DNA of 60,859 bases, taken from positions 1-60,859 of the forward strand of contig JUEB01000028.1 of assembly GCA_000802095.1 (NCBI GenBank), given 5' to 3'. Numbering within the stretch: the stretch's first letter is position 1; the number at the start of each line of letters is the position of its first letter. Position numbers and translations under genes: made by a program. This document shows positions 58,746 through 60,859 of the stretch, piece by piece. The notes under the pieces are model-generated. The model did no database searches and was not told where the DNA came from. It saw nothing but the letters and a program-made list of their open reading frames with translations. Origin of the DNA: Peptococcaceae bacterium BICA1-7 (GTDB lineage Bacteria; Bacillota; Desulfotomaculia; Desulfotomaculales; Desulfocucumaceae).

Positions 58746-59798
58746 GTGATTATCATAAAGGCATTGTTTTTGAGGGACAATAAGGTGCTGTCTCTGGAAG
58801 ATACAGAGAAGCCGGTAATAAAGGAGCCGGGTGACGTTATCGTAAAGGTCACGGCCTCGGCCATTTGCGGCAGTGACATTCACTTCTGGCAGGGAGGGCT
58901 TCCGTGTATACCGGACTTTATCCTCGGACACGAGTTTGTGGGCACAATTGAGGAGGCCGGCAGCGGAGTAAAGCTGTTTAAGCCCGGTGACCGGGTTTCG
59001 GTTCCCGCCAACCCGTACTGCGGGGTTTGCCCCAACTGCAAAGAGGGCAAGGTATATATTTGCGAGATGAGAAGCATGTTTGGCGGAGGCAAGCTTCTGG
59101 GAGATCTGCCCGGGGCCCAGGCCGAGTACGTCCGGGTTCCGTCAGCTGATAACTGCCTGGCGCCAATACCAGATACAGTAAGCGACAGGGCGGCCCTTCT
59201 GGTGGGAGATGTGCTGTCCACAGGATACTTTGCCGCTCTTAACGGCAACCTTCGGCCCGGGGATGATATAGCAATCTTCGGGGCGGGCCCGGTGGGGCTG
59301 TGCGCCCTTGCCTGTGCCCTTCTATTCAGCCCGGCCCGGGTTTTCCTGGTGGATGTGGAGGACTACCGCCTGGAGGTGGGACTCAAAATGGGGGCCACCC
59401 ATATAATAAACACCGGCAGCAGCCGGGCGGCCAAAGAAATAAAGAGGTTGACCGGCGGCCGGGGAGTGGACCTGGTTATTGAGGCGGTTGGCCTTCCGGC
59501 CACCTTTTGTGATGCTGTATCCAGCGCAGCCCCCGGGGGGGTGGTTTCACTGGTGGGAATCGGACCCCCTGTCATGGAATTCCCCATGGCCAAGTTCTTT
59601 TTTAAGAACCTTACTTTAAAGGCCGGGCTGGTGCCGCTGACCAATATGTCCAGGCTGATGAAGCTGATAGAGGCAGGACGGCTGGATGTCACACCCCTGT
59701 TTACCCACCGGATCAAGTTAAGCAACATACTGGAGGGCTACAGGATTTTCAAGGATAAAGAGGATAATTGCATAAAGGTGCTGGTGGTTCCTGACTGA
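58746..59798 (+). CDS. Zinc-dependent alcohol dehydrogenase
   Basis: 350 residues, medium-chain dehydrogenase family. The catalytic zinc site is CGSDIHFW with GHEFVG; the structural zinc uses the cysteines of CGVCPNCKEGKVYIC; NAD(P) binds at IFGAGPVGLCAL and the acidic FLVDVEDYR suggests NAD. The start is unclear. GTG 58746 is the nearest standard start, but AGAGGTGAT (58742-58750), a near-perfect ribosome binding site, overlaps it. The family N-terminus MKALFL would begin at ATA 58755. It is the last gene of the TetR operon, and could oxidise a hydroxy acid, diol or alcohol to feed the pathway. Confidence 0.9.
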   Translation: MIIIKALFLRDNKVLSLEDTEKPVIKEPGDVIVKVTASAICGSDIHFWQGGLPCIPDFILGHEFVGTIEEAGSGVKLFKPGDRVSVPANPYCGVCPNCKEGKVYICEMRSMFGGGKLLGDLPGAQAEYVRVPSADNCLAPIPDTVSDRAALLVGDVLSTGYFAALNGNLRPGDDIAIFGAGPVGLCALACALLFSPARVFLVDVEDYRLEVGLKMGATHIINTGSSRAAKEIKRLTGGRGVDLVIEAVGLPATFCDAVSSAAPGGVVSLVGIGPPVMEFPMAKFFFKNLTLKAGLVPLTNMSRLMKLIEAGRLDVTPLFTHRIKLSNILEGYRIFKDKEDNCIKVLVVPD

Positions 59799-59837
59799 TT
59801 GAAAAGAAATGAAGGATTACCGGGTATAATGAGGGAC

Positions 59838-59882
59838 CAGGGATTCCCACTATTTGAGGTGGGAATCCCTGTCTGTATTTTA
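59838..59882 (+). terminator. Terminator of the TetR operon
   Basis: CAGGGATTCCCAC TATTTGAG GTGGGAATCCCTG then TCTGTATTTTAT: a 13-base perfect stem. The GGGATTC unit matches the hairpins at 619 and 33743. Confidence 0.92.
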
Positions 59883-60642
59883 TTGACCAGGAAACTATAT
59901 GCCGCTTTAAAGCGCTAAAGTAAATCATTTGTTGACTACAAATACCGTAGAAGCTTTGGGGAGTATCGGAGAAGACATCGCACTCGCGATTCAGACCTGC
60001 GTCAGTACTGCCTTTAAACTCCTCGCCGAGGCTGACGACCGCCCCGAAAGTCGCGTCCTGCTCCTCTCAGGCTTTTGGCGGCGTGTGTACGCCAAATCGT
60101 CACCCTTGACGGCTCCTTCGTTAAAAGGCAGTAACTGACTCCGGTATATCGCTCGATTGATGCCTTCTCCTTTTCGATACAATAATTCAATGTACTGTAC
60201 TCCCAACAGGAAGATATCCTGTGATGAATGCTTAAAACATTCTGGATTCTGACTCCTGGATTCTGGATTCCGCCGCCTGCAAGGCGGTTTTTTTATCGTT
60301 CAGCCGTACTATGTCAATAGTTTTTTAAGAAAAATTGACAATATTAAACCAACCTGTGTTACATGTAAAATTTTAACATCAGCAACTTGCCGAGCACTTT
60401 AACAGATAATTCCATCAAACCCTTCATACATGAAACCGGGTAATCCCTCGCCTTTTGTACTACATTGATGCAGCCTGGCCAGTTCGGTAGTCTTGTGCCA
60501 ACGTACTATTCGCATTTTGTAGAACGAGGGGGACTACGCTAAACGACGAGTTTATGGTTATCCTCTGGAAATTATACAGTCCTCCCCTCGGTCAAATATA
60601 AAGAGTTTTTGGAAAAGGTGTTATAAAACTAAACCAATAGAA
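59883..60642. other. Repeat-rich stretch without a supported gene
   Basis: Open frames of 69 (plus) and 71 (minus) codons at 59929-60206 have no binding site and no recognisable motif. The block has a different base style (CGC/GCG-rich near 59970-60120) and may be a remnant of an inserted element. From 60240 tandem TCTGGATTC/TCCTGGATTC units precede a small GC hairpin (60273-60294). 60300-60640 is AT-rich and I see nothing in it. Confidence 0.5.
60273..60294 (+). terminator. Short GC hairpin with T run
   Basis: CCGCC TGCAA GGCGG followed by seven T. It lies downstream of the unassigned block and may be a terminator for whatever once preceded it. Confidence 0.6.
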
Positions 60643-60859
60643 CTAACAGACTTTTTTTAAAGGGTCAGCTAATAATTGCTGCAGTTTTTCCTGGGCAATT
60701 ACAGCGTGTTTGGGGAGTTTTATTGATTCAGTCACAAGTTTGGCCAAAGGTTCTCCATCCCACAGAGGAGGAAGGAAAGGGCGTCGTTTTTGTAACATGG
60801 CGTAAGCAACCTTGATAAACTTGTTACCTACGGCAATATAGGCCGCATGAGTATGCTTT
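60643..60859 (-). CDS. IS110-like transposase, C-terminal part (runs off the window)
   Basis: The minus strand reads from the window edge: HAAYIAVGNKFIKVAYAMLQ, then RPFLPP, then a charged C-terminus ending near KKVC. The VAxAMLxxxxPF-like segment resembles the C-terminal part of IS110/IS1111 transposases, which use a DEDD catalytic core and lack terminal inverted repeats. The 5' part lies outside, so intactness is unknown. The stop lies near 60643; it depends on the length of a T run at about 60653-60660 and could fall some 20 bases lower. Confidence 0.55.
   Translation of the reverse strand, partial: KHTHAAYIAVGNKFIKVAYAMLQKRRPFLPPLWDGEPLAKLVTESIKLPKHAVIAQEKLQQLLADPLKKVC

Overview
The window looks like chromosomal DNA of a spore-forming, anaerobic, Gram-positive bacterium of the Clostridia, most like the Desulfotomaculum/Pelotomaculum (Peptococcaceae) type. 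The reasons are a T-box leader, many TTG and GTG starts behind strong ribosome binding sites, two S-layer homology (SLH) proteins, an L,D-transpeptidase, PdxS/PdxT vitamin B6 synthesis, and an oxygen-sensitive type of hydroxyacyl-CoA dehydratase. This placement is inference from gene content; no database was searched.

Layout. 1-657: the 3' end of 23S rRNA, a repeat-filled spacer, 5S rRNA and its terminator. 0.8-7.6 kb: housekeeping genes (pdxS-pdxT, a T-box-controlled class V aminotransferase plus serA, serS), then two tRNA-Ser genes. 8-18.3 kb: a patatin lipase, a glycosyltransferase, two tRNA-Arg genes, an MBL-fold hydrolase, a lipoprotein, a DUF3999/DUF2339 membrane pair, an L,D-transpeptidase, an SLH protein and tadA. 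18.4-21.2 kb: a tRNA-Ser(CGA) gene followed by two further copies of its own 3' half. These bound two small cargo segments, one with a toxin-antitoxin pair and one with a compositionally distinct membrane protein, with a truncated IS256-type transposase next to them. 21.3-24.7 kb: a multicopper oxidase with reordered copper motifs, an AlkD-like repair enzyme and a frameshifted methyltransferase.

25-44.5 kb is a dense signalling region. It holds a receiver-GGDEF protein, a 1025-residue hybrid kinase with two kinase cores and its SARP-type regulator, a degenerate receiver, a large SLH protein, a histidine kinase with an AraC-type regulator, a single receiver, a GGDEF-EAL protein, a zinc-finger/HTH/GIY-YIG-like fusion, a MATE pump, and a PP2C-type phosphatase with a STAS antagonist (partner switching).

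44.6-53.4 kb carries an unusual tightly coupled operon: three subunits of a molybdenum hydroxylase, an anti-sigma-like ATPase fused to an acetyltransferase-like region, a histidinol-phosphate-type aminotransferase, a GNAT protein and a MATE exporter. 53.8-59.8 kb carries a TetR-controlled catabolic operon: a 4-hydroxybutyryl-CoA-dehydratase-type enzyme with all four cluster ligands, a phosphotriesterase-family hydrolase/lactonase, an acyl-CoA synthetase and a zinc alcohol dehydrogenase. Together these read as a route from a lactone or hydroxy acid to an enoyl-CoA. The window ends in a partial IS110-like transposase.

The strongest candidates for undescribed biology are the TetR/AbfD-type/lactonase operon, the molybdenum hydroxylase-aminotransferase-GNAT-MATE operon, the tandem tRNA-Ser attachment sites, the zinc-finger/HTH/GIY-YIG-like fusion, and two genes whose reading frames and ribosome binding sites point to AUA start codons. 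Several decayed gene tails (motB, acetolactate decarboxylase, IS256) show that intergenic space here holds gene remnants.
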